A DNA stretch of 64,000 nt from positions 4,126,501-4,190,500 of the forward strand of contig NC_064752.1 of NCBI RefSeq assembly GCF_011397635.1, written 5' to 3'. The DNA is from Epinephelus fuscoguttatus (lineage: Eukaryota > Chordata > Actinopteri > Perciformes > Serranidae). Numbering within the stretch: the stretch's first letter is position 1; every line of letters starts with the position of its first letter. A program made the position numbers and the translations under genes. Below are positions 10,489 through 21,590 of this stretch, one piece after another. The notes beneath the pieces were generated by a model. That model worked only from the letters and a program-made list of their open reading frames with translations. It was not told where the DNA came from and did no database searches.

Positions 10489-10845
10489 TTCCGGTTCCGG
10501 CGCTGTGGCAGCCAGCAGTTGCTCTCTCTTTTCCGCACTTTTAGCTGATTCTTTCTTATTTATTGTTTTTTATTACTGTTCTTTTTTCTTGTAAGTTGTT
10601 GTGCTAACCTAGCCAACTATGCTAGGGAACTTCCTTTCCTGTTTTTGACCGTGTGTCTCATTCTTCGGACAATTTTTCCTGACCGCATTTCCATCTGGGC
10701 ACAACAATGCGGCGGCCATATTATTAACACTCGAGATCAGCTGTTGTTGCTACAACCCACGGCGCTGATATGGGAGAGGCCTGAAATCAACAAATAATCA
10801 ACGGTCGTCGCGGGACTCCAGACACGGCACCCAGACGCATTTATC

Positions 10846-11430
10846 GTGATATCTGGGGACTTCAACCACGTCACTCTGGCTGCAACACTGCCCACTTTCA
10901 AGCAGTTTGTGGATTGTCTCACCAGGGAAAACAAGACACTGGACCTGCTGTACATTAATGTTAAGGAGGCGTACAACTCCACTGCCCTTCCTCCACTTGG
11001 AAGGTCAGATCACAACCTCATCCATCTGCAACCCCTGTATAAGCCCGAAGTCCAGCAGCTGCCTGTGACCACCAGGACTGTGAGGAGATGGTCACAGGAG
11101 ACCACTGAGGATTTGCAGGGCTGCTTCGTAATAACAGACTGGGAGGTGCTCTGTGATTCACATGGTGAGGACCTTGATGATCTCACGGACTGCATAACTG
11201 GGTACATCAACTTCTGTGTGGACAGTGTTGTTCCTACAGTGACCTTACGCTGTTTCCCCAACAACAAGCCGTGGGTCTCCAGAGACATCAAGGTCCTGCT
11301 GAATGAGAAGAAGAGGGCCTTCAGAGATGGGCACAGTGAGCAGATGAGGGGGCTTCAGGGGGAGCTTAAGGAGAGGATCCAACAGGGTAAAGACAGCTAC
11401 AGGAGGATGCTGGAACACAAACTCCAGTAG
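10846..11430 (+). pseudogene. LINE copy A: endonuclease C-terminal half and linker
   Basis: The 194 open codons contain 'ISGDFNHVTL', 'KTLDLLYINVKEAY' and 'LGRSDHNLIHL', the D/N/H signatures of LINE endonucleases of the exonuclease-endonuclease-phosphatase fold. 'NNKPWVSRDIKVLL' begins the linker to the polymerase. A stop at 11,428 ends the frame, and homology continues with frameshifts. The N-terminal catalytic Glu segment is absent. Confidence 0.85.
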
Positions 11431-11729
11431 AACAACCTGAAGGACGTGTGGAATGGCATGAGGAGCATCACTGGCTACAAACCATCTGGCAGCCAGACAA
11501 CAGAGGGGTACGGAACGAGCCAACGAGCTGAATCTGTTCTTCAACAGATTTGATGAGAGGGCTCCAGACTACCCCTCCCCCAGCTCCTCTACATCCACCC
11601 ACCTCCAAACCTCCAGCCCTGCTGTTCCCCCTCCCCCACAGTGCCTTCCTGACTACACCCTACCTGTCCTCTCTCCCCCACCATCACCTCCCCCCATCCC
11701 CATCAACACTCATGGTGCACAGACCTTCA

Positions 11730-12422
11730 CAGCAGAGCAGGTGAGGAAGGAGCTGTGCAGACTCTCCAGGCAAGGCAGCAGGTCCCGATGGTGTCAGCCC
11801 GAGGGTCCTCAAAACATGCGCATCCCAGCTGAGTGTAGTCCTGCAGCACATCTTCAACCTGAGCCTGAGTCTGGAGAGGGTCCCTGTGCTGTGGAAGACA
11901 TCCTGCCTGGTTCCTGTACCGAAGAAGGCGCGTCCCAGCACCTCCAACAACTACAGACCGGTGGCGCTGACGTCCTGCCTGATGAAGTCCCTGGAGAGGC
12001 TGGTCCTCTCACTTCTTCGGCCCCTGGTCAGCTCATCACTGGACCCTCTTCAGTTTACCTACCAGCCAAAACTAGGAGTGGAGGACGCCATCATCTTCCT
12101 GCTCCACCGTGCCTACACCCATCTGGACAGACCAGGAAGCACTGTGAGAATCATGTTCTTTGACTTCTCCAGTGCGGTCAACACCATCCGGCCTGTCCTG
12201 CTGGGGAGTAACCTGATGGCGATGCAGGTGGACCCTCCTGGTTTCCTGGATTACAGACTATCTGACGGGTTGACCACAATATGTCAGACTGCAGGACTGT
12301 GTGTCTGACACTGTGCTCAGCAGCACCGGGCACCACAGGGAACTGTTCTTTCCCCGTTTCTGTTCACCCTGTATACCTCGGACTTTCAGTTCCTCTCTGA
12401 GACCTGCCACCTGCAGAAGTTT
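11730..12422 (+). pseudogene. LINE copy A: reverse transcriptase, fingers/palm (frameshifted)
   Basis: A frame from 11,886 reads 'LWKTSCLVPVPKKARPS', 'NYRPVALTSCLMKSLERL' and 'DPLQFTYQPKLGVEDAI', then 'MFFDFSSAVNTIRP', which holds the first catalytic Asp of the polymerase. Frame changes at about 11,880 and 12,230 break the ORF. It leads into the DD-containing segment that follows. Confidence 0.85.
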
Positions 12423-13151
12423 TTGGACGACTCTGCAATCGTTGGCTGTGTCTGTGAGGAGAAGGAGGAGGAGTACAGGGGAGTTGTGGACTCCTTCGTT
12501 GAATGGTGTGAGACCAATCATCTGCATCTCAACACCACCAAGACAAAGGAGCTAGTGGTGGACTTCCGCAGGAGGAAATCTGCCCCCACACCCATCTCCA
12601 TCAACGGTGTGACTGTGGAGGTTGTCCAGGATTACAAATACCTTGGAGTACACCTGGACAACAAACTAGACTGGGCCAAGAACACTGAGACTGTGTACAA
12701 GAAGGGCCAGAGCCGACTCTATTTCCTGAGGAAGCTCAGGTCCTTCAACGTCTGTAACATCATGCTGAGGATGTTCTACCAGTCGGTGGTAGCCAGTGCC
12801 ATCTTTTTTGGGCTTGTGTGCTGGGGCAACAGGCTGAGGGCAGCAGACACCAACAAGATCAGCAGGATCATCAGGAAGGCTGGCTCCGTCCTGGGGGTCC
12901 AACTGGACTCTTTGGTGGTGGTGTCTGAGAGGAGGATGCTGTGCAAACTGCATAGTATCCTGGACAACAGTACTCACCCTCTCCACCAGGTGCTAACCCC
13001 ACACAGAAGCAACTTCAGCAACAGACTTATCCCCCGCCAGCCCCGATGTAACACTGAATGCCTGAGGAAGTCTTTTCTTCCGCTGGCCATCAAACTGTTT
13101 AATGCATCTACCTCCGGTCGTGGGAGGGACAGTGGAGACACTGTGACCTGA
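12423..13151 (+). pseudogene. LINE copy A: reverse transcriptase active site to C-terminus
   Basis: 242 open codons begin at the active-site segment (Phe-Leu-Asp-Asp-Ser-Ala) and run through 'HLNTTKTKELVVDF', 'YKYLGVHLDNKLDW', 'GQSRLYFLRKLRSFNVC' and 'VVASAIFFGLVCWG' to the natural C-terminal region near 13,150. This is the best preserved part of the copy. It keeps the double Asp that copy B has lost. Confidence 0.88.
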
Positions 13152-13384
13152 GCCAGACGTGACTTATCACTTCCACATCACTTCATCACTTTATTTGCAC
13201 TGGATTTTGTTAAATTTTGCACTGGAATTTGTTAAATTTTTGCTGCTAAACTCATGCTTTTTTATGCTGCTAGTAACCTGTTTATTTATTAATCCTTACT
13301 CTATATTACTTTCTCCTTGTTTTGCTACTGTTGCACAGCAATTTCCCTCGGGATTAATAAAGTTTTCTTGAATCTTGAATCTTG

Positions 13385-14050
13385 TATGTGGCAATGCAGT
13401 AAGATAAAATGTTTTTGGGAGGAGGTTAAAAAAGCAATGGAAATAATGATTTCAAAAAACATTCCAATGGATCCTGTACTCTTTGTCTTAGGACTTTACC
13501 CAAAAGATCACAAGTATAACAAAATTGAGTGAATAATAATAGATTTGTGTCTTTTGCATGCCAAAAGATCAATTGCAATGTTTTGAAAGAAGACCAGCAG
13601 GCCAAGAGTTATGTAATGGGTGAGGCAAATGTTGACAACTTTTCCTTTGGAGAGACTGACGTACATACGCAAAGGAAGGCAGGATATATTTGAAAAGATA
13701 TGGGAACCGTCTAATGTGTTTGTTAAAAGTATTGATCTAGCAAATGATAATGAAGAGGATTAAGTAGCCATGATGTAACTCTTGTAACAGGATTAAAGAG
13801 TTCATATACCTGTAATCATAATAGATAATTAAATTATGCACAGAATGTTTATAGCTGAGAAGATGACATTTGTGGTGTGTATTGTTTGTTTGTAATTTGG
13901 TTTTGTTTTGTTTTGTTTATAATACTTGTACCACAGCAGGTGCCTTTGTTAATGAGGCACAAGTCTACATATTTGATATAATTGTGTGTATATATACAAG
14001 TGTATATGTATATATAAGAAAATGTCAATAAATATATTGTTAAAAAAAAA
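13385..14050 (+). pseudogene. L1 ORF2 fragment, part 4, and 3' end
   Basis: Just after the LINE tail the L1 frame continues ('KIKCFWEEVKKAMEI'). Degenerate frames then give 'RKGRQDIFEKIWEPSNVFV' near 13,670-13,720 and a stop at 13,760. A 290-bp AT-rich 3' UTR ends in AATAAATATATTG and a short A run at 14,042-14,050. This completes the L1 that starts near 3,200, about 2 kb once the insertions are removed. Confidence 0.85.
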
Positions 14051-14872
14051 GATATGTTGGGTCTATAGTGTGATGTTGGATCTGATCAATATCTCATGTC
14101 TCATCTCATCATGTCTGTATAATCCACTTGTGATAAAGGAACTAATATAGAGTTGTTGGGTTTATACTGCAATGTTGGATCTGACCAATATCTCTGTATG
14201 GACCCACCAATTCTGTATTAGTCCCTTATAAATTTGTAGTCATGCTTCTTCTGCTAAAGTGTCATCCTCCTCCCACCTAAGACTTTTTGTGAAAGTGCTT
14301 AAGGGACTTTTGCATGCAAGCATTAACACACTTAACATGCTGGTAGAATTTAGGGAGTGCTGCCTTTAAAGTCTGCATTAATAAAATCCCCTGCTATGAT
14401 ATTCACGGCGTCAGGATACATGCTCTGCTTATTGGTAATGCTTGTAGACCCTGTTTCCCACATTGTTTTCCACAAAGGGACTAATATGAAGATGTTGGGT
14501 CTATAGTGCGATGTTGGATTTGACCCAATTTCCCTGTATGAAACCAACATTTCAATAATAGTCCCTTGATTGCAAGGGGTTTGTACATACATGATGGGTT
14601 TCTACTGAGATATTGGGTCAGGTCCAACATCACACTATAGACCCAACATATCTTTATTAGACCCTATTTCCCACAGGTTTTTTCACAAAAGGGACTAAAA
14701 TGGAGATGTTGGGTTAATACTGCAGATCCAACATCGCAGCATAGACCCCACTTGCTGGCAATGTGCCCAATACAAGGGAAATTAGGGATGATGGTTGTTA
14801 GACCCAACATCTCCACATTTTATTGCAAAAACACCCAACTTGTACGTTTGAGATCCTTAACTTATTAAAAAT
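14050..14872. repeat. Central part of the outer palindrome, with its own hairpin
   Basis: The phrase ATATGTTGGGTCTATAGTGT at about 14,053 reappears in reverse complement at about 14,612-14,660, and related fragments occur at 14,155, 14,490 and 14,705. No protein is encoded. The same phrase family occurs in the left arm near 1,781. Confidence 0.7.
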
Positions 14873-15300
14873 ACAAAGTTGGCTGGAGAATGACTGAGAC
14901 CTGTTTGGCCAAATATGGGTGTATGGAGATACAGTCATGATCCCTTTGTCTCACACAACAGGAAGTGACTTAAGTATGACTCCAGCATTCATGACATTGT
15001 TGAAGACCACTTTCTCAGTATCTAAAAGCTAAAACACCCAACTTTTACCTTTGAGACCCTTTATTAAAAATACAAAGTTGGCTGGAGAATGACTGAGACC
15101 TGTTTGGCCAAATGTGGGTGTATCGAGATACAGTCATGATCCCTTTGTCTCACACAACAGGAAGTGACTTAAGTATGACTCCAGCATTCATGACATTGTT
15201 GAAGACCACTTCCTCAGTATATAATGGCTAAAACACCCAACTTTTACCTTTGAGACCCTTAAAAATACAAAGTTGACTAGAGAATGACGGAGAGCGACCC
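14823..15300 (-). repeat. About 197-bp tandem repeat, 2.3 copies
   Basis: The unit containing ATACAAAGTTGGCTGGAGAA starts at 14,871, 15,070 and (partial) 15,265, giving periods of 199 and 195. The first two units are nearly identical. One diverged unit lies inverted at 2,795-3,000 in the left arm. Confidence 0.85.
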
Positions 15301-16006
15301 TCATGGGTAGATGAAAAGACTGAGAGGGTTCCAAACCACCACAGGACTGGCCCACATGGAGCGCAGAATCAGTGACAAAACATGTCCAAACCAGGTTCTA
15401 GACGTTGGAGGCTGCAAGTTATTTCTAAAGCTACTTCCAATATGGTAGTAGTAATCAACATGATTCCTCGATAGCATGATTTTACACATCTCAGGGATCT
15501 CCTAGTTCAAGCTTCAGGCCTCCATCTGCTTTGGTGACCACATGAGGTCAAAAGAGCAACTGGTCTGGAAAGGCCTCAGTCAAGGTCAAAGGGCATTGGA
15601 TACCCTCCTCTCAGTATATACACTCACAAAAACAATTTCAATTTCTGCAATTCCTTTAACCTAAAATATACACTGGTTGTATTTGTTGTGGTTACTTTGG
15701 GGGCCCCAGAAGGAGCTTAGAGTTACATTTTTGTGTATGTCCTACAGCAGAGTGTCCTCTACAAGTCAGTAAAGAAACAAGGGCAAAATTTAACTTTTGG
15801 CCCCAAATTGTATGAAATGAGCTGAGACTTTCAGGCATTACATTCAGTTCAGCACATTCAAAGAATAATATCATTGAAGTTGCATTCCTAAAGCTACTTT
15901 TGGTTTTAGAGGAGCAAGCAACCTACTGCTACCAGAATATGATTTTACAAATCTCAAGAGTCTTCTAGTTCATTTTCAGACCTCCGTCTTTTTTGTGGGC
16001 CACAAA
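15301..16006 (-). repeat. Right arm of the large inverted repeat
   Basis: Reverse complement of 1,001-1,720 with very few differences. It is truncated by the assembly gap, so the true arm length is unknown. Confidence 0.9.
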
Positions 16007-16106
16007 NNNNNNNNNNNNNNNNNNNNNNNNNNNNNNNNNNNNNNNNNNNNNNNNNNNNNNNNNNNNNNNNNNNNNNNNNNNNNNNNNNNNNNNNNNNNNN
16101 NNNNNN
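16007..16106. other. Assembly gap of 100 N
   Basis: A round 100-base N run between the outer inverted repeat and LINE N1. Compared with LINE N2, at least 454 bp of N1 (matching 32,540-32,993) is missing here, so the real gap is larger than shown or the join is wrong. Confidence 1.
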
Positions 16107-16190
16107 TGCCACTGTATCTTGATTTTCTACTACTGGTATTGTTAGTTCTACTTGATTTATTTTAAGTCCATTTTTTTGCAAGTTGATCAA

Positions 16191-17223
16191 CTATCTCATT
16201 TCCTTGAACTCCTGTGTGAGCTGACACCCATAAAACTGTCCATCAATTCCTATCTTAATAACTCTATACAAAGATATTAAGATTTCAAATAGCATGTCCT
16301 GTCTGCATCTTGAGGAAAGGTTCTTTAGACTTGCCAGAGCTGCACTTGAATCTGAACATATCAGAATTCTCATAGGTTTTATTTCTCCACTGTATCCACT
16401 GTATAACAAGCAAAATTGCAGTCGTTTCCACTGTATATACTGATAGATGGTCAGTAGTTCTCTTGGCTACTTTTACTTTCAGCTCTGGGACATAAAATGC
16501 ACAGCTTGTTCTTCCATTCTCTGGATTTTTACACCCATCAGTAAATACATGTACATAATGCCCGTATCTTTCATAGAGTGCAGTGTTCACATAAGCATGC
16601 ATACTGAATGCCTTTCCCTTTGAGTTCACTTGCTTCAGTATAGAAAGATCTACTATTGGTTTGTGCAGTAACCATGGTGGAACCATTGGCCAAATGACTG
16701 ACTGGCTGAAAATCCAATCACTCATTGCACTTTCCTTTGTTATATTTGATATTACAGTACAAATATTCTCTTTTTTTATTTTATTACTCTCCCAACACTC
16801 ATTCACTACTCTCTTTGTTGGATGCAGATCCTTCATATTCTTTAAATTTGCCCAGTAATTGGCCATTAATTGTTTCCTTCTTAGTTGAAGAGGCATCTCT
16901 CCACCTTCTACCTGAAGTGCTGACAAAGGTGTTGATTTGACTGCCCCACAACCTAACCGCAACGCTTGAGCTTTAATTCTATCCAATATTTTAAGGGTTG
17001 TATAAGCAGCTGATCCAAAAACAATGCAGCCATAATCCAAAACTGATCTAATTAATGCAATATAAATGTTTTTCATTGCAAGTCTATCAGCTCCCCATAC
17101 AGTGCCCACTAAGCATCTCATGACATTCAGTACTTTCTTGCATTTCTCTTCTACTTTATCAATATGATTTTTCCATGTAAGTGACACATCAAACCATACT
17201 CCCAAAAACTTGAAAGCTGTCAC
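16191..17223 (-). pseudogene. LINE N1: RNase H and connection region
   Basis: The frame from 17,223 reads 'FKFLGVWFDVSLTWKNHI' and 'LIRSVLDYGCIVFGSA', the thumb/connection region, then 'HVFTDGCKNPE' and 'SVYTVETTAILL', which carry the first RNase H Asp and Glu. A frameshift near 16,400 moves to the frame with 'RILICSDSSAALASL', the next catalytic Asp. Neither frame is complete, so the protein is broken. Confidence 0.85.
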
Positions 17224-17325
17224 TTTCTCTAACTTTTGATTATACAGTTTTAGGCAAATGCTATCACTGATCTGTTTCCTTGTAAAAAAGACAGTCTGAG
17301 ACTTTTCAGCAGATAGTTTAAAGCC

Positions 17326-18534
17326 TCATGTAAGAGCCCAGTTTTCAACTTCATTAATAGCTTCTTGTATTTTCCTTACAGTGTGTTCCATGTTCCTTCC
17401 TCTTTTCCAAATTGCCCCATCATCTGCAAAAAGTGACCTTCCAATATCTGGACTAACTTGCTTGTATACATCATTTATCATAATTGAAAATAATGAAGGA
17501 CTAATTACACTGCCTTGAGGGGTTCCATTTTCTACTGGATATTTCTCTGAAAGTGAATTCCCAACTCGAACCTGAATAGATCTGCCAAATAAGAAGTCCT
17601 TTACCCAATTATACACTTTACCACCAATGCCCATATTATCCAGCTTTATTAAAAGACCTTCCTTCCACATCATATCGTATGCTTTCTCTACATCAAAGAA
17701 AACAGCACTCTTTATTTGCTTGAGCTTTCCAGATATCAGATTCCAGGCATACTAAGGGGTCTAATGTACTGCGCCCTCTTCTGAACCCACTCTGGCATGA
17801 TGAGAATAAATCATTTTTTTCTATATAATATGCTAATCTTTCTGTTATCATTCTTTCCATGGTCTTGCATATATGTGATGTTAAGGCTATAGGCCTATAT
17901 CTTTCTGGACTGATGGGCTCTTTCCCAGGTTTACTGATGGGAACAATGACAGATTCCTTCCACTCCGTTGGAAGCTTGCCTTCCTCCCATACCTTATTAT
18001 AAAGCTCTAGCACTTTTACGAGCGCAAAATTCCTGGCTAACATTTCTGCCTTCTCCAAGTTGTCACAAGCACTCTCTTCCCCTTTCTTTAATACCGGAAG
18101 ACTTATCTCCTGTCTGACTCCCCTCATCTTTTTAATCATTCTCCATACTTTACCTAATGGTGTTGTTCTTCCGATAGTTGAACAATATCCTCTCCAACAT
18201 AATTTATTAGCTCTTTTAACCGTTTTCCGTACTATTGCTTGAGCCTTTTTATACTCTGGCAGATTATAAAATGAGTGACTTCTTTTTAGCTCTCTAAATG
18301 TCCTGTTTCTTTGTTTAATTGCTTCAGAGCATTCTTTGTTCCACCATGGAACCATCTTAATTTTCTTCTTACTAGTACTCTTCCCAATCGCTTGTGATGC
18401 TCCCTTCACTATAGCTGTAGTGATACTTGTATTAACTTCATCTATTTGTTCTGACATGACTATCTTACTAAACTCTTCATCACAACAACTAGTAAACTTT
18501 CCCCAATCTGCCTTACTGACACTCCATCTCCTGA
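17326..18534 (-). pseudogene. LINE N1: reverse transcriptase with in-frame deletion
   Basis: The frame from 18,534 downward covers the endonuclease-RT linker ('VPWWNKECSEAIKQRNRTF'), then 'VIVPISKPGKEPISPERYRP' and 'SGFRRGRSTLDP'. The segment 17,673-17,326 holds 'NGTPQGSVISPSLFSIMIND' and the active site 'LFADDGAIW'. Compared with N2, 225 bp (75 codons) are deleted in frame at about 18,028, between two CAAAAT repeats, removing the start of the polymerase fingers. A frameshift near 17,690 separates the two pieces. Confidence 0.85.
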
Positions 18535-18699
18535 CAGATGTAGTGCGCATGCGCCCGCGCGTGCAGCCTGTTGCAGTCGCCCCTGCTCGTTTTTCTCAGT
18601 TTTCTTACTTTTTTTGCTTTATTAAGTTTGGTATTTGTGCTTGCTTTTTGTGATTGTAATTTTGAAACTGCGCCCTCTCAAAACATGCTGACTGAGAGA

Positions 18700-19564
18700 G
18701 TTGTACTCATTTTCCTCACCCTGGAATTACTTATTTCATTCGGACCCGGCACCATTGCGCAACAACTTCATGGCCGCATTGTTTACTCCAGAGATCAGCT
18801 GATCGCGCTGAGGCCGGCTGGCTTGGCGGCCGGAACATCGGAGATACCAGCTGAACTGTGGAGGAAAACACACAGAGGATGCAGGGGAGGAAGTAAACAG
18901 CGGCGGAAAAAAAGCAGGGTTGCCAACCCGACGTCGGCATGTGACGTCATTCACTCCGCCATCGCCCGCCTGCAGACTAAAAACCCGAGTGCCTTCATAG
19001 CTATCCCGGGTGACTTCAACCATGTCACCATGGCAACAACATTACCCGCATTCACACAGTATGTGAGCTGCCCTACCAGAGAGGAGAGGACACTGGACTT
19101 GCTGTATGCAAACGCCAAAGATGCATACAGCTGCTCCCCCCTCCCCCCTCTGGGTAGGTCAGACCACAACCTGGTGCACCTCAACCCTTGCTATGTACCA
19201 CTAGTCAAGAGCCAGCCTGCGACCATGAGGACAGTGAGGAGATGGTCGGAGGAGGCTTATGAGTCACTGCAGGGCTGTTTTGGTGTGACAGACTGGCAGG
19301 CACTCTGTGAGCCACATGGGGAGGACATCGACGGGCTCACAGAATGCATCACGGACTACATCAGCTTCTGTGTGGACTCCACTGTCCTGTCCCAGCCAGG
19401 ACTGTCCATCGTTACCCAAATAACAAACCGTGGGTAACAAAGGACATCAAAGCCATCCTAAACGCAAAGAAGAGGGCCTTCAGAGCTGGTGACAGGGAGG
19501 AGGTGAGAACAATACAGGGGGAGCTGAAGATGAAGATCAGGGAGGCTAAGGAGAGGTACAGCCC
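18700..19564 (+). pseudogene. LINE copy B: 5' leader fused to endonuclease C-terminal half
   Basis: An open frame to 19,437 joins an unrelated N-terminal stretch to 'IPGDFNHVTM', 'RTLDLLYANAKDAYS' and 'LGRSDHNLVHL'. As in copy A, the N-terminal endonuclease half is absent. A frameshift at about 19,410 leads to 'YPNNKPWVTKDIKAIL' in the next frame, then a pyrimidine-rich stretch (19,560-19,710) interrupts. Confidence 0.82.
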
Positions 19565-19721
19565 CCCCCCCGACTCTTCTGCTGTCAACCATCTCCCACT
19601 CCGCCCTCCTCCCCCACTCCTCCCTCTCACACCTCAACACCTCCTCCCCCCGTGGTCACACTGACTGCTCTCTCCATCATGAGAACTACACCCCCCCCCC
19701 CCACGTGTCGTCACCTCCACA

Positions 19722-20395
19722 GTGTGCTTCACTGTTGACCATGTGAGAAGACAGCTGATGAGACTCCACTCAAATAAGGCTGCAGGCCCTGATGGTGTCA
19801 GCCCCAGGGTGCTCAAAGCCTGTGCCCCCCAGCTATGTGGAGTACTTCAGCATGTCTTCAACATGAGCCTGAGTCTCCAGAGGGTCCCCTTGCTGTGGAA
19901 GACATCCTGCCTCGTTCCTGTGCCAAAGACGTCGCGTCCCAGTGGCTCCAAGGACTACAGACCCGTGGCATTGACCTCCCACATCATGAAGACCCTGGAG
20001 AGACTCGTCTTGGAGCAGCTCCGGCCCATGGTCAAGCCACTTTTGGACCCCCTCCAGTTCGCCTATCAGCCCCGACTTGGAGTTGAGGACGCCATCATCT
20101 ACCTGCTCAACCGTGTCTACACCCATTTGGATAAGCCGGCGAGCACTGTGAGGGTCATGTTTTTTGACTTCTCTAGTGCGTTCAACACCATACGTCCAGC
20201 TCTACTGGGTGACAAGCTGACAGCAATGCAGGTGGATGCCCCCCTGGTGTCCTGGATTGTAGACTACTTGACTGGCAGACCACAGTATGTGCGCTTGCAA
20301 CGCTGTGTGTCAGACAGAGTGGTCAGCAATACCGGGGCCCCACAGGGGACTGTCCTCTCTCCCTTCCTCTTCACCCTCTACACCACGGACTTATG
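19722..20395 (+). pseudogene. LINE copy B: reverse transcriptase, N-terminal two thirds
   Basis: 224 open codons carry 'NKAAGPDGVSPRVLKACA', 'LWKTSCLVPVPKTSRPSG', 'DYRPVALTSHIMKTLERLV', 'FFDFSSAFNTIRPAL' and 'GAPQGTVLSPFLFTLYT'. It stops right after 'YTTDL'. The next segment of the polymerase, which should contain the Asp-Asp active site, is deleted, so this copy cannot polymerise. Confidence 0.9.
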
Positions 20396-20824
20396 AACAC
20401 TAATGCTCTCTACAGGAAGGGCCAGAGCCGTCTCTATTTTCTGAGGCGACTGAGGTCCTTCAACATCTGCCGGACTATGCTCAGGATTTTCTATGAGTCT
20501 GTGGTGGCCAGTGCTATCCTCTATGCTGCTGTGTGCTGGGGCAGCAGGCTGAGGGTGGCGGACGCCAACAGACTCAACAAACTGATCCGCAAGGCCAGTG
20601 ACGTCGTGGGAATGGAGTGTGACTCTCTGATGGTGGTGTCAGAGAGGAGGATGCTGTCTAAGCTACGAACTATCTTGGACAATGTCTCACACCCACTCCA
20701 CCATGTGCTGGTCAGGCACAAGAGTACTTTCAGTGGGAGACTCATACCACCAAGATGTACCACTGAGTGCCACAGGAAATCATTCCTGCCTGTGGCCATC
20801 AAACTGTACAACTCCTCCCTCTGA
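20393..20824 (+). pseudogene. LINE copy B: reverse transcriptase C-terminus
   Basis: 143 open codons starting at 'KGQSRLYFLRRLRSFNIC', overlapping the preceding stop by a few bases. They match copy A from 12,690 onward. The roughly 290 bp present in copy A between these blocks, including the active site, are missing. Confidence 0.88.
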
Positions 20825-21145
20825 GTGGCCCTGAGACCTTTTCACACACTGCAATAATTTAATCTAACTTGTGCTATAACCCCATTCACCCTGACTGTAT
20901 ATATTTTGTTTGTGTAAATAATCTTGTTCAGTTTACAATATATATATATATGTATATATATATATATTTATTTAAGTTTATGTTTGTTAATAATTCCTGT
21001 TTATTTAACTCTATATTTGTTAATACTAATGTTGAAATTTCTTATATTTTCACGTATCTTTCCTTTCTTGCAAGGAGCAACTGTAACATAAACAATTTCC
21101 CCTCGGGGATCAATAAAGTATTTCTGATTCTGATTCTGATTCTGA

Positions 21146-21590
21146 TCCCGTCTAACTGAACTGAATTATTCATTTCAAATGTTATACCAAAAGGATAATG
21201 ATCACTGCCAATGATGTTATCATTCAGTACTTCCCAGTAACTTGCCCCAGCTAAATCACTAGATACTAAAGTAAGATCAACAGCCGACTCCACTCCATTG
21301 CTGAAGTTAAGCCTAGTGCCTTGCCCATTATTTAAACACACCAACCCCTCTGTCTCTATTAGCTCCTCTACAATCTGTCCGTTATAGTCCGTTGACTTCC
21401 CTCCCCACAAAGTACTGTGGGCATTAAAATCACCACACCATATTACTTGATTTCCTTGATCAAGATTCTCTAACTCTTCAATCTTGAGTTTCTTATATGG
21501 GTTATATAGATTAATAATAACTATCTTTCTTTTATTCAGCCAAATCTCTGTCATTACAACCTCTAAGTCAGTACTATGGTTACTAAGCAC
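21146..21590 (-). pseudogene. LINE N1: endonuclease domain (5'-truncated)
   Basis: The minus frame contains 'VIWCGDFNAHSTLWGG', 'LNFSNGVESAVDLTLVSS' and 'GSDHYPFGITF', the D/N/H signature set of LINE endonucleases. Its N-terminal part is missing because the copy is 5'-truncated at 21,615. It joined directly to the 18,534 frame before copy B inserted. Confidence 0.9.

Larger units (their letters stand above)
10489..13384 (+). mobile_element. CR1/L2-clade LINE, copy A (internally deleted)
   Basis: A non-LTR retrotransposon with a GC-containing 5' UTR, the C-terminal half of an apurinic-type endonuclease, a reverse transcriptase and a 3' tail AATTTCCCTCGGGATTAATA followed by short CTTGAAT repeats. 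The first half of the endonuclease is missing: the 5' UTR runs straight into the 'SGDFNHV' region at 10,850. It sits inside the L1 between the two halves of the cysteine motif region. Clade assignment is from motif style only. Confidence 0.88.
18535..21145 (+). mobile_element. CR1/L2-clade LINE, copy B, inserted in LINE N1
   Basis: Plus-strand LINE with a GC-rich 5' UTR, internally deleted coding region, an (AT)n stretch at 20,938-20,967 and the tail AATTTCCCCTCGGGGATCAA followed by TGATTC repeats. N2 keeps the empty site as CTCCTGATCCCGTC at about 35,651, so the insertion point is known to within the 4-bp CTGA shared by both edges (18,531-18,534 and 21,142-21,145). It is in opposite orientation to N1. 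Confidence 0.93.

Noticed and set aside
16007..16106. N run as part of a real feature
   Set aside because: Round 100-base assembly gap; the translation across it is meaningless.
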